This document shows, piece after piece, positions 6,920 to 14,708 of a DNA stretch of 33,201 nucleotides (positions within the stretch are counted from its first letter, which is position 1; each line of letters starts with the position of its first letter). Origin of the DNA: DAIDKA01 sp049792815 (GTDB lineage: Bacteria > Pseudomonadota > Gammaproteobacteria > Steroidobacterales > Steroidobacteraceae). The position numbers and the translations under genes were made by a program. A model generated the notes under the pieces. It was not told the origin of the DNA and did no database searches. It was given only the letters and a program-made list of their open reading frames with translations. The DNA lies in the NCBI GenBank assembly GCA_049792815.1, contig JBARBG010000120.1:1-33201 (forward strand), in the 5' to 3' direction.

Positions 6920-8380
6920 GTGTCTGAAGATTTCGCAAACGCCGCCGCCATGAACCCCGACATCGCCGCCCCGGTGAGCATGGACACCGTGGTACGCAAC
7001 AGGCTGGTCATCAACCTGCTCCTGGTCGCGACCTTTGTGGTGATTCTGAACGAGACGCTCATGGCCGTGGCCCTGCCGCGCCTGATGCGCGATCTCAACG
7101 TCACCGCCGCTGCCGTGCAATGGCTGACCACCGCGTTTCTCCTGACCATGTCGGTGGTCATTCCGGTTACCGGCTTTCTGCTTCAGAGGCTGAACACCCG
7201 GCCAGTCTTTGTGTGGGCGATGTCATTGTTCTCCCTGGGGACTCTGGTCGCTGCCCTCGCTTCCAACCTGGAGATCCTGGTGCTCGCCCGTATCATCCAG
7301 GCATCCGGAACCGCGATCATGTTGCCGCTGCTGATGACCACGGCCATGACTCTGGCGCCGCCGCAGTCCCGCGGCAAAACCATGGGGTTCATTACCACCG
7401 TCATATCGGTGGCGCCGGCCATAGGCCCCACCATCTCGGGGGTCATCCTCAACTATCTGAGCTGGCGCTGGATGTTCCTGCTGGTGCTGCCCATAGCGCT
7501 CGGCGCATTGGCGCTGGGCGCGCGCCGCATGGTGAATGTGACGACGCCCCACACCGCGCGGCTGGATGCAATTTCGGTAGTCCTTTCCGGGTTCGCCTTC
7601 GGCGGCATCGTCTACGGCTTGAGCAATATCGGCGTCGCCGGCGCCAGTGCGCATACGGCCGGCATCTGGAGTGCGGTCGGCGCAGTGTTCCTGGCGATAT
7701 TCGTTTTCCGGCAGGTGAAGCTACAGGACACGGGCTACCCGCTGCTCGATCTGCGCACCTTTGCGTCGCGCAATTTCACAGTGTCGGTGCTGCTCATGGC
7801 GAGCATGATGATGGCGCTGTTCGGTACCATTATCCTGCTGCCCATCTACCTGCAGAACGTGCTCGGGCTGAGTACCTTGCAGACTGGCCTGTTGCTGCTG
7901 CCCGGTGGCCTGCTGATGGGATTGCTTGGACCCCATGTTGGGCGCTTATACGACAAGGCCGGCCCAATCAGGCTGCTGGTTCCCGGCGTGATAGTGGTGA
8001 GCGTCGTGCTCTGGGCGATGACACTGCTCGGTCCGCACACCCGGGTCGGCTATATCCTGGCCGGACACGTGGTGATGAGTGTCGGCTTTGCCTTTCTGTT
8101 TACGCCGCTTTTCACCGTTAGCCTGTCATCGGTGAAACCAGGCCTGTATTCACATGGCAGCGCTGTCATCGGCACCCTCCAGCAGGCCGCTGGAGCCGCT
8201 GGAGTTGCGTTATTCGTGGCCTTGATGTCGGCGCGGGCTGCGACGCTCGCGACGCGTGGGGTGGCCCCCATGGAGGCCCTGTCGGGCGGCATCCGCGCCG
8301 GCTTTCTGTGCGGCGCCATCATCTCGCTCTTCGCCGTAGCTTGCGTGTTCTTCGTGCGCAGGCCCTCTCAGCCCGGATAG
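6920..8380 (+). CDS. MFS transporter, DHA2 (EmrB/QacA) family
   Basis: A 486-residue proton-coupled exporter with about 14 hydrophobic segments. It has the DHA2 signature region LPRLMRDLNVTAAAVQWL after helix 1, and later PAIGPTISGVI (motif C, typical of antiporters) followed by SWRWMFLL. Members export drugs, dyes or small metabolites; the substrate here is not known. No membrane fusion protein or outer-membrane partner is encoded next to it, so it may act alone. The start is GTG at 6920, 20 bases after the acetyltransferase stop. Its 3' end overlaps the convergent O-methyltransferase gene by 13 bases. Confidence 0.88.
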   Translation: MSEDFANAAAMNPDIAAPVSMDTVVRNRLVINLLLVATFVVILNETLMAVALPRLMRDLNVTAAAVQWLTTAFLLTMSVVIPVTGFLLQRLNTRPVFVWAMSLFSLGTLVAALASNLEILVLARIIQASGTAIMLPLLMTTAMTLAPPQSRGKTMGFITTVISVAPAIGPTISGVILNYLSWRWMFLLVLPIALGALALGARRMVNVTTPHTARLDAISVVLSGFAFGGIVYGLSNIGVAGASAHTAGIWSAVGAVFLAIFVFRQVKLQDTGYPLLDLRTFASRNFTVSVLLMASMMMALFGTIILLPIYLQNVLGLSTLQTGLLLLPGGLLMGLLGPHVGRLYDKAGPIRLLVPGVIVVSVVLWAMTLLGPHTRVGYILAGHVVMSVGFAFLFTPLFTVSLSSVKPGLYSHGSAVIGTLQQAAGAAGVALFVALMSARAATLATRGVAPMEALSGGIRAGFLCGAIISLFAVACVFFVRRPSQPG

Positions 8381-9378
8381 ATGCCCTCGACCACCGAGAC
8401 AATGGAGTTCGTCGCCGTCACGCCTGAATACTGAAAGCCGGCCGCCTCCAATAACTTCCGATACTCATCAACGGTGCGCTCACGCCCCGTCAGGAACAGC
8501 ATCATTTCAATGTCGAACAGCTTGCCGGTATCGGAGATATTCGGACCTTTGACGAGACACTCGGCGATGAGCACCCGGTTCCCCGGCTGTGCAACCGCGG
8601 CAATGTTCCTGAGTATTCTCACGCACTCCGCGTCATCCCAGTCGTGCAGAATGTGCCGCAGAAAATAGGCGTCCGCCCTGACCGGGATCTCCTTGAAGAA
8701 ATCCCCGCCGACCACATCGCAGCGCTTCGACAGCCCGAGGTCCGAGATTCTCTTGCTGACCTGCGCCGCGACCTGAGGCGCATCGAAGAGCACGCCGGAA
8801 CGCTGTGCGCCGCCTGCCAAATATCCGATCAGAACATCGCCATGACCGCCCCCGACATCGGCGAGCCGCCCGATGCGGGAAAAGTCGTAGCCGTTCAGAA
8901 CTGCAGCCGTTTCAGGCCAGTGGATACCCTGCCAGGCGCGCTCCATGTGAGCTACGCGCTCGGGATGCTCCTGCATCCATGCAAACACATGCCTGCCGAA
9001 CCTTTTCTCGAACGGTACATGGCCTGCCACGACGCCATCCAGAAGACCCAACACGGCTTCGAACGCGGTCTCGGAATTGAACACGATGAACGGCTGAAAT
9101 GAGCCTTCGGTGTCGACCCGCAGCAGCTCAGCCATGGGGGTGAGCGCAAACACTCGGCCGGCTTTTTCCTCAAAGACTCCCTCGCTCGCGAGCAGCCGCA
9201 TGACCCGATAAAGATATTCTGGATGGGCTTTTGCTTTTCGGGCGATTTCATCGCTGGAGCGCTCGCCGTTTGCGAGTTGATCCGCGACTTCGAGCTTCGC
9301 CACCACATACAGGCAGGCGGATTTCAGGAAGCCCATCTGCAGGTTGATCAGGGCACCAAGTGCCTTGTTGCGATCCAT
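8368..9378 (-). CDS. SAM-dependent O-methyltransferase, family 2 (acetylserotonin/hydroxyneurosporene type)
   Basis: A 336-residue class I methyltransferase. The N-terminal half (about 1-115) is a helical winged-helix-type dimerisation domain (YLYRVMRLLASEGVF). The SAM-binding motif is LADVGGGHGDVLIGYL (about 172-187). The acidic loop-end LFDAPQV and the catalytic-region motif RHILHDWDDAECVRIL (from 241, catalytic His at about 245) are both present. The family methylates hydroxyl groups on small aromatic or isoprenoid metabolites; the substrate here is unknown. I chose the ATG at 9378, with GGGGAC upstream, over an in-frame ATG 60 bases earlier that adds an unrelated Trp/Arg-rich stretch. It converges on the DHA2 exporter; a modify-and-export pair is conceivable but unproven. 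Confidence 0.88.
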   Translation of the reverse strand: MDRNKALGALINLQMGFLKSACLYVVAKLEVADQLANGERSSDEIARKAKAHPEYLYRVMRLLASEGVFEEKAGRVFALTPMAELLRVDTEGSFQPFIVFNSETAFEAVLGLLDGVVAGHVPFEKRFGRHVFAWMQEHPERVAHMERAWQGIHWPETAAVLNGYDFSRIGRLADVGGGHGDVLIGYLAGGAQRSGVLFDAPQVAAQVSKRISDLGLSKRCDVVGGDFFKEIPVRADAYFLRHILHDWDDAECVRILRNIAAVAQPGNRVLIAECLVKGPNISDTGKLFDIEMMLFLTGRERTVDEYRKLLEAAGFQYSGVTATNSIVSVVEGIYPG

Positions 9379-9632
9379 CAGTGTCCCCAATCGCCAGTTG
9401 CTGTGTGTTAGAAATGTGGCGCGCCAGGATCTTAGCACTCGAATTACTGCGGCGACTTCGGCGAGCAGCGGCCGCTGGAGGCGGCGCCTTATGTTCCGGT
9501 CTTGCTGCGGCCCTTGTCCTGGACCGCGCGGACCTTCAACTCCTGCGCGCGCTGTTTGTATTCAAGAGCTGCGTTTTCGAGCCGGTTGCGGGCGATCTGC
9601 GTAAAGCGCTCTGCGCGCAACAGCCCCGCGAT

Positions 9633-9654
9633 GGGTGGCTGATGCTAGCCACTC
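9633..9654. repeat. Inverted repeat (hairpin) upstream of hldD
   Basis: GGGTGGCT (9633-9640) and AGCCACTC (9647-9654) can pair as eight base pairs, one of them a G-U wobble, around the six-base loop GATGCT. No run of T follows on the plus strand and no run of A precedes, so it is not a standard terminator. A second, weaker hairpin (GTTGC at 9669-9673 with GCAAC at 9684-9688) follows closely. They may be an operator or part of an untranslated RNA. Confidence 0.4.
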
Positions 9655-9761
9655 ACTGCTACAGATTGGTTGCAGAATCCGCAGCAACGACGCGAACTCA
9701 TACATTCGTAAGACGGCGCGCAGATCCCTAAGTCGTGAAGCGTAGGCCATTGATTCCTATG

Positions 9762-9767
9762 TATAAT
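9762..9767 (+). promoter_or_regulatory. -10 box of the hldD-gmhB-hldE operon
   Basis: A perfect TATAAT lies 43 bases before the hldD ATG. The best -35 candidates (such as GTGAAG at 9735-9740) are poorly spaced, so the promoter may rely on an activator or on upstream contacts. The predicted start of transcription near 9774 leaves a leader of about 37 bases that contains the ribosome binding site GGAGA (9796-9800 region). Confidence 0.55.
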
Positions 9768-9810
9768 GGCAAATGCCGCACGGTTACGTCGATTTGGAGA
9801 CTCACACACA

Positions 9811-10791
9811 ATGATTCTGGTCACCGGTGGAGCCGGGTTTATCGGCTCAAACCTCGCGGCTGCCCTGGCCGAACAGGGGGTTGCGGTGGCGATCTGTGAC
9901 CGCCTGCGCTCGGGTTCCAAATGGCGCAACATCGGGAAGCTCGAGCTGCGCGACCTTGTCGCCCCGGAGCAGCTCGAGTCCTGGCTCAAACAGCAGGGTC
10001 ACGCCTTGGATGCCATCGTGCACATGGGGGCCATTTCCTCGACCACCGAAACTGATGCCGATCTGATTGTCGAGACAAATTTCCGGCTGTCGCAGCTGTT
10101 GTGGCGCTGGTGCGCACAGCACGGCAAGCGCTTCATATTTGCTTCTTCGGCAGCCACCTATGGCAGCGCCGAAGCCGGCTTCGAGGATGACTGGTCCGTG
10201 GCCGCCCTGGCGCGGCTGCGCCCCCTCAATGCCTATGGCTGGAGCAAGCTGCTGTTCGATCGTTGGGCGGTACGCGAGGTGGCCTTGGGCACACCGCCGC
10301 CACAGTGGGTGGGCTTGAAGTTCTTCAATGTCTACGGCCCCAACGAATATCACAAGGGTGGCATGCAGAGCGTCGTGGCGCAGAAATATGCCGCCGCTGC
10401 CGCCGGCGGGCCCATCACCCTCTTCCGTTCGCACCGCGAAGGCATCAGCGATGGCGGCCAGCAGCGCGATTTCGTGTACGTGGCCGATTGCGTGCACGTG
10501 CTTCAGTGGCTGCTCGGCAATCCCAAGGTCTGCGGCATCTTTAACCTGGGCACGGGCAAGGCCCGCAGCTTTGCGGAACTCGCTGGCGCCTTGTATGCCG
10601 CTGTGGGCCACCCGCCGCGCCTCAACTTTGTGGAAACTCCGATGGCCATCCGGCCCAACTATCAGTATTTCACCGAGGCGCGCATTGAACGGCTGCGCAG
10701 CATGGGGTACACGCGGCCGTTCATGAGTCTGGAGGAAGGGGTGCGCGACTATGTGCAGCGCTTCCTGTCACAACCTGACCCCTACCGCTGA
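9811..10791 (+). CDS. hldD: ADP-L-glycero-D-manno-heptose 6-epimerase
   Basis: A 326-residue short-chain dehydrogenase-type epimerase that converts ADP-D-glycero-D-manno-heptose to the L-glycero form, the last step in making the heptose of the LPS inner core. It has the nucleotide-binding motif TGGAGFIGSN (5-14), the catalytic Tyr142-Lys146 pair in AYGWSKLLFD, and the HldD-specific KFFNVYGPNEYHKGGM region followed by RDFVYVADCV. It is cytoplasmic and NADP-dependent by family knowledge. I chose the ATG at 9811; the frame is open to 9766, but that start would precede the predicted transcription start. It is the first gene of a three-gene operon; its TGA overlaps the ATG of gmhB. Confidence 0.95.
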   Translation: MILVTGGAGFIGSNLAAALAEQGVAVAICDRLRSGSKWRNIGKLELRDLVAPEQLESWLKQQGHALDAIVHMGAISSTTETDADLIVETNFRLSQLLWRWCAQHGKRFIFASSAATYGSAEAGFEDDWSVAALARLRPLNAYGWSKLLFDRWAVREVALGTPPPQWVGLKFFNVYGPNEYHKGGMQSVVAQKYAAAAAGGPITLFRSHREGISDGGQQRDFVYVADCVHVLQWLLGNPKVCGIFNLGTGKARSFAELAGALYAAVGHPPRLNFVETPMAIRPNYQYFTEARIERLRSMGYTRPFMSLEEGVRDYVQRFLSQPDPYR

Positions 10792-11378
10792 TGGGCCTGA
10801 CGCCTCGGTTGCCGGCGCCTATCCGCCATCTGATACTGGATCGGGATGGTGTGCTCAACCAGGAGGCAGCAGTCCACGGCTATGTTCTACGACCCGAAGA
10901 CTTCAAATGGCTGCCCGGGTCGCTGCCGGCATTAGTGATGCTGTCGAGGCTCGGATTACGCATCAGCGTGGCGAGCAATCAATCGGCCGTGGGCCGCGGG
11001 CTGATGTCGCCGCAGCAGCTGGAGCAGGTGCTGGCGGCGATGCGCACTCAGGCTGAGGCCGCTGGGGCCCGCATCGATGCGCTGTATATCTGCAGCCACG
11101 CACCTGAGGCACACTGCGACTGCCGCAAGCCGGCGCCGGGGCTTATCCGCTCTGCCGTGCGGGAATCCGGAATTCCGCAAGGCGAGACCCTGGTGGTGGG
11201 AGATGACGTACGCGACGTGGAGGCAGCCAGGGCAGCCGGTGTCAACGTGGTGATGGTGCGAACAGGCAAGGGATTGCGCGCATCCGCCGAATTGCAGCAG
11301 CGCGGCGAAGTGCTGCCCGTGTTCGACGACCTGGCGCAGCTTGCGCGCGCTTTACAGGATCGACTTACGCATGACTGA
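10791..11378 (+). CDS. gmhB: D-glycero-beta-D-manno-heptose-1,7-bisphosphate 7-phosphatase
   Basis: A 195-residue HAD-superfamily phosphatase that removes the 7-phosphate from heptose 1,7-bisphosphate between the two HldE reactions. HAD motif I is LDRDGVLN with Asp17 and Asp19, followed by ASNQSAVGRG (motif II region), CRKPAPG with Lys113 and VVGDDVRDVEAA (motif IV). The zinc-binding Cys/His set is Cys101, His103, Cys109 and Cys111 in CSHAPEAHCDCRKP; this loop is shorter than the one I recall for the E. coli enzyme. The ATG at 10791 overlaps the hldD stop by one base, and the gene overlaps hldE by eight bases. Histidinol phosphatases are related, but the heptose context makes GmhB the best call. 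Confidence 0.93.
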   Translation: MGLTPRLPAPIRHLILDRDGVLNQEAAVHGYVLRPEDFKWLPGSLPALVMLSRLGLRISVASNQSAVGRGLMSPQQLEQVLAAMRTQAEAAGARIDALYICSHAPEAHCDCRKPAPGLIRSAVRESGIPQGETLVVGDDVRDVEAARAAGVNVVMVRTGKGLRASAELQQRGEVLPVFDDLAQLARALQDRLTHD

Positions 11379-12846
11379 CTCTGCACAAACCGATCTGGCT
11401 CCGCTGCTCAGCCTGCTGGACAACTTCTCGGGCTTGAAAGTCTGGGTGGTCGGCGACCTGATGCTCGATGAATACGTCAGCGGGGCCGTGGACCGGGTGT
11501 CGCCGGAGGCTCCAGTGCCCATTGTCCGGGTGCACGAGACTGAGAATCGACTAGGTGGCGCCGCCAACGTGGCGCGGCAGGTGGCGGCTCTTGGGGCCAC
11601 GGTTAGTCTGGCAGGCATCATCGGTGCCGACGCAGCGGGCGATGAATTGCTGCGCCTGTGCGCGGTTTCCGGCATCGATACCCGCAGCGTCGTCCGAACC
11701 GACAGGCGCCGCACGACGCGCAAACTGCGGGTGCTCGGACACAGCCAGCAGCTGCTGCGCATGGACTGGGAGGATTCCAGCCCCTGCGACGCCGACCTGT
11801 GCGCACGGCTGCTTGAAGCGCTGCCCACGTACTCTCCGGATGCCGTGATTCTCAGCGACTACGCCAAGGGTGTGCTTACTGCGCAGATTACCGCGCCGAT
11901 CGCGGCGCGGGCGGGCGCTGCACCGGTGGTCGTGGATCCCAAGTCGCGGGACTTCGCGCGCTATCGCGGCGCGACCACTATTACACCGAACTTGCGCGAA
12001 CTGGAACTGGCGGCCGGGAGGTCCCTGGATCCTACCGATGCCGAGTCCGTGGCGGCCGCGGCGCGGCCACTGATTGCTGCCGCGGGTCTGAACTCGATGG
12101 TGGTGACCCTGAGCGAGCACGGCATGTTGGTCGTGCCGGCCACCGGGGCGCCGACACGCGTCCCGGCCAGTCGTCGCGCGGTTTTCGATGTCACCGGCGC
12201 AGGCGATACCGCAATTGCGGTCCTGACCCTGTCGCTGGCTGCCAAGGCATCACTGGCGGACGCTGCGCGGCTCGCCAATGCCGCCGCGGGTGTTTCGGTG
12301 GGCCAGGTCGGCGCCGTCGCGGTGACCGCGGACGCTATCCGCAGTGAGCTCACCGCCTCACCGGACGCCAAGGTGTTGTCGCGCGCAGAATTGGCGGCCC
12401 GCGCTGCGTCGTGGCGCATTGCGGGCAAGCGCGTCGTCTTCACCAATGGCTGTTATGACCTGCTGCACGCCGGCCATCTATCCCTGCTGCACGGCGCCGC
12501 GCAGCTCGGAGATATCCTGGTACTGGCGATCAATAGTGATGCATCGGTGCGGCGCCTGAAAGGGGCCGAACGGCCGCTCGTGCCGCAGACCGAGCGGGCC
12601 GCGCTGCTGGCGGCACTGGCTTGCGTGGACGCCGTGACCATATTCGATGAGGACACTCCGCTGGCGGCCATTGCAGCGGTGCGTCCCCATATCCTGGTGA
12701 AGGGCGCGGATTACAAAGTCGAAGACGTTGTCGGGCGCGAGGTGGTGGAAGCGTATGGGGGCCGCGTTGCCCTGGTGCCCTTGCTGCCCAATAAGTCCAC
12801 GACTGCTTTGGTGGATCGCATCAAGGGCATCGGCAAAGACAAGTGA
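11371..12846 (+). CDS. hldE: Bifunctional heptose-7-phosphate kinase / heptose-1-phosphate adenylyltransferase
   Basis: A 491-residue fusion enzyme. Residues about 1-320 are a PfkB/ribokinase-type sugar kinase (GGAANVARQ near 62-70, catalytic DVTGAGDT at 273-280). Residues about 350-491 are a cytidylyltransferase-fold nucleotidyltransferase with TNGCYDLLHAGH (358-369), which transfers AMP to heptose 1-phosphate. With GmhB and HldD it makes ADP-L-glycero-D-manno-heptose. The isomerase GmhA that makes the starting heptose 7-phosphate is not in the window. The ATG at 11371 lies inside the end of gmhB; an upstream in-frame start at 11341 would add ten residues with no support. Both domains look intact. 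Confidence 0.96.
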   Translation: MTDSAQTDLAPLLSLLDNFSGLKVWVVGDLMLDEYVSGAVDRVSPEAPVPIVRVHETENRLGGAANVARQVAALGATVSLAGIIGADAAGDELLRLCAVSGIDTRSVVRTDRRRTTRKLRVLGHSQQLLRMDWEDSSPCDADLCARLLEALPTYSPDAVILSDYAKGVLTAQITAPIAARAGAAPVVVDPKSRDFARYRGATTITPNLRELELAAGRSLDPTDAESVAAAARPLIAAAGLNSMVVTLSEHGMLVVPATGAPTRVPASRRAVFDVTGAGDTAIAVLTLSLAAKASLADAARLANAAAGVSVGQVGAVAVTADAIRSELTASPDAKVLSRAELAARAASWRIAGKRVVFTNGCYDLLHAGHLSLLHGAAQLGDILVLAINSDASVRRLKGAERPLVPQTERAALLAALACVDAVTIFDEDTPLAAIAAVRPHILVKGADYKVEDVVGREVVEAYGGRVALVPLLPNKSTTALVDRIKGIGKDK

Positions 12847-12866
12847 ATGCGGCCCGGCGCCGCGGG

Positions 12867-13103
12867 TTAAGTCTTGTTCGGCATGTGGGCGCGGCAGAAT
12901 TTCGCTAGTTTGTTGACGGCCGCGCGGTACTCCTGGTCCGCCCAGGCGAATTCCAGCCAGAACTCCCGCTGTGCAGCCTGGGTCGCGGCATTGCGGCTCG
13001 CCGCAAACATTCGCAAGGCCTCATTGCGGTTCGCGCAATGCGCTCGCAGACGCGCCTGCAGCTCCCTGAGTTCCCCCAGTACTCTGCGCGACAGTGTTTT
13101 CAA
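12867..13103 (-). CDS. Small hypothetical protein, helical and Arg/Ala-rich
   Basis: A 78-residue protein I do not recognise. It is almost entirely predicted helix with many Arg, Glu and Ala residues and a notable aromatic patch (REFWLEFAWADQEYRAAV, about 46-63). There is no signal peptide, membrane segment or metal motif apart from one Cys pair spread along the chain. Its composition looks protein-like rather than random. The start is TTG at 13103 with GGTGG eight bases upstream. It is the last minus-strand gene of the block, 154 bases after glmU, and converges on hldE with a 20-base gap. It could be an RNA- or protein-binding accessory, but nothing shows this. Confidence 0.45.
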   Translation of the reverse strand: MKTLSRRVLGELRELQARLRAHCANRNEALRMFAASRNAATQAAQREFWLEFAWADQEYRAAVNKLAKFCRAHMPNKT

Positions 13104-13257
13104 AGCATGTCCACCGCGCTTCCTGTGTTGCCTGCTACATCGGGCGGGTGCGCAACTCTTCCAGCTCTGCGGTCGTCATGTCGAGCTCGCGGATCACGTC
13201 ACGAAAGTACAGGCCGCACACTAGCGGCGCAGTGCTACAGCGACATTGCATTGCGCG

Positions 13258-14700
13258 TTAAGTTCCGCGCTTCTTGGGCCGCTGCCATCCGGGAATCGAG
13301 ACCTGGCGGCTGCGTGCCAACGTCAATTGCTCCGCTGGCGCCGTGCTGACGATGGTCGATCCGGCGCCTATCGTTGCACCGGCCCCGATCTCCACGGGTG
13401 CCACGAGCATGCTGCCAGAGCCGATGAATGCCTTATCGCCGATTATGGTCGGCCATTTGTTTGCGCCATCGTAGTTGCAGGTGATGGTGCCGGCGCCGAC
13501 GTTGACGCCCGCACCCACCGTGGCATCACCCAGGTAGGTCAGGTGGTTGGACTTGGATCCGGCCCCGATGTGCGTGTTCTTCACCTCGACGAAGTTTCCG
13601 ATATGCACGCGTTCGGCGAGCACGCTGTGCGGCCGGAAGCGCGCGAACGGACCGATGTTGCAGTTCGGCCCGATGGTGGCGTGATCGATGAAGCAGTGGC
13701 CGAACACCTGGGTGCCGGCCGCGATCTGCGTATTGCGGATCAGACAGTTGGGACCGATTCTTACGCCGTCGCCGAGCGTGACCTCGCCCTCCAGAACCAC
13801 GTTCACATCTATCGTCACGTCCTGTCCGACAGCTACTGTACCGCGCACATCCACGCGCGCCGGATCGATCAGCGTGGCACCGTCAAGCATGAGCTTGCGG
13901 GTCTGGCGGGCCCGGTGGATGCCTTCCGCCGCAGCGAGCTGCATCCGGTCATTGATGCCGTGCACTTCCTGTTCGTCGGGTGCAATGAGCGGCTGCACGG
14001 CCACACGATCGCGCACCGCCAGGGCGACTACATCGGTCAGGTAGTATTCGCGCTGCGAATTGCGATTATCCAGCCGGCCCAACCACTTTGTCAGGTGGCC
14101 GGCGGGCATTGTCATGACGCCGGTATTACATTCGCGGACGCGGCGCTGCTTCGCCGTGGCGTCCTTCTCTTCAACGATGGCCTGCACCCGGCCGCGCCCA
14201 TTGCGCAGCACCCGTCCGTATCCGGTGGGGTTATTGGCGTTTACGGTCAGCAGTCCGACGGCGTCAGGCCCGGCCGCCTGCAACAGCGACTCCAGGGTTT
14301 CCTTCGTGATGAATGGGGCGTCGCCGTACAGGATCAGTACCCGCTGCGGCGCCGACAACAGTGGCGCGACCTGCGCCACGGCATGTCCCGTGCCCAGCTG
14401 TTCGGCCTGAATTACCCAGGATACGGTCTCGTGGGCGAAGGCCTTGGGCACCGCTTCGCCTCCATGTCCGTACACGACGTGGATGGCGGCCGGGTTCAGG
14501 CTGTGGGCCGTGTCCAGCACATATTGCAACAGCGGTCTGCCGGCCAGTGTCTGCAGCGCTTTGGGCAGTCTCGACTTCATGCGCGTGCCGGCGCCGGCGG
14601 CCAGGATGATGACCACCAAAGGCGGCGCGGCCGGGGGCGCCCGCTTGGTGGGACGCGCCTTGGGGATCGGGCGGGATCGAGCGGTTTTCTGGGTCGCCAC
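13258..14700 (-). CDS. glmU: Bifunctional N-acetylglucosamine-1-phosphate uridyltransferase / glucosamine-1-phosphate acetyltransferase
   Basis: A 480-residue enzyme that acetylates glucosamine 1-phosphate and then makes UDP-GlcNAc, the precursor of peptidoglycan and lipid A. The N-terminal uridyltransferase domain has the nucleotide-binding motif LAAGAGTRMKSRLPK. The C-terminal half is a left-handed beta helix of hexapeptide repeats with GPFARFRPHS, EVKNTHIGAGSKSNHLTYLG and NVGAGTITCNYDG, all characteristic of GlmU. It is about 25 residues longer than usual because of a basic, Pro/Ala-rich N-terminal extension (residues 1-27). I chose GTG at 14700 because GAGG lies six bases upstream and overlaps the stop of the C13 peptidase gene. 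Starts directly before the LAAG motif have no ribosome binding site. Confidence 0.95.
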   Translation of the reverse strand: MATQKTARSRPIPKARPTKRAPPAAPPLVVIILAAGAGTRMKSRLPKALQTLAGRPLLQYVLDTAHSLNPAAIHVVYGHGGEAVPKAFAHETVSWVIQAEQLGTGHAVAQVAPLLSAPQRVLILYGDAPFITKETLESLLQAAGPDAVGLLTVNANNPTGYGRVLRNGRGRVQAIVEEKDATAKQRRVRECNTGVMTMPAGHLTKWLGRLDNRNSQREYYLTDVVALAVRDRVAVQPLIAPDEQEVHGINDRMQLAAAEGIHRARQTRKLMLDGATLIDPARVDVRGTVAVGQDVTIDVNVVLEGEVTLGDGVRIGPNCLIRNTQIAAGTQVFGHCFIDHATIGPNCNIGPFARFRPHSVLAERVHIGNFVEVKNTHIGAGSKSNHLTYLGDATVGAGVNVGAGTITCNYDGANKWPTIIGDKAFIGSGSMLVAPVEIGAGATIGAGSTIVSTAPAEQLTLARSRQVSIPGWQRPKKRGT

Positions 14701-14708
14701 TTTTGGCC

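Larger units (their letters stand above)
9379..9810. other. 432-base intergenic region between divergent genes
   Basis: No gene of normal size is convincing here. It holds the leaders of the O-methyltransferase (minus) and hldD (plus), a strong -10 box at 9762-9767, and two inverted repeats (9633-9654 and 9669-9688). A minus-strand open frame at 9489-9620 (TTG start, 43 codons) encodes a helical, Arg/Lys/Glu-rich peptide including LENAALEYKQRAQELKVRAV. It looks protein-like but has no good ribosome binding site, so it is either a small gene or a remnant. No tRNA-like cloverleaf was recognised. Confidence 0.6.

Noticed and set aside
12849..12863. GC-rich hairpin between hldE and the convergent small gene as a terminator
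   Set aside because: The stem (GCGGC with GCCGC) is only five pairs and no T run follows on either strand, so it does not meet the standard for a factor-independent terminator.
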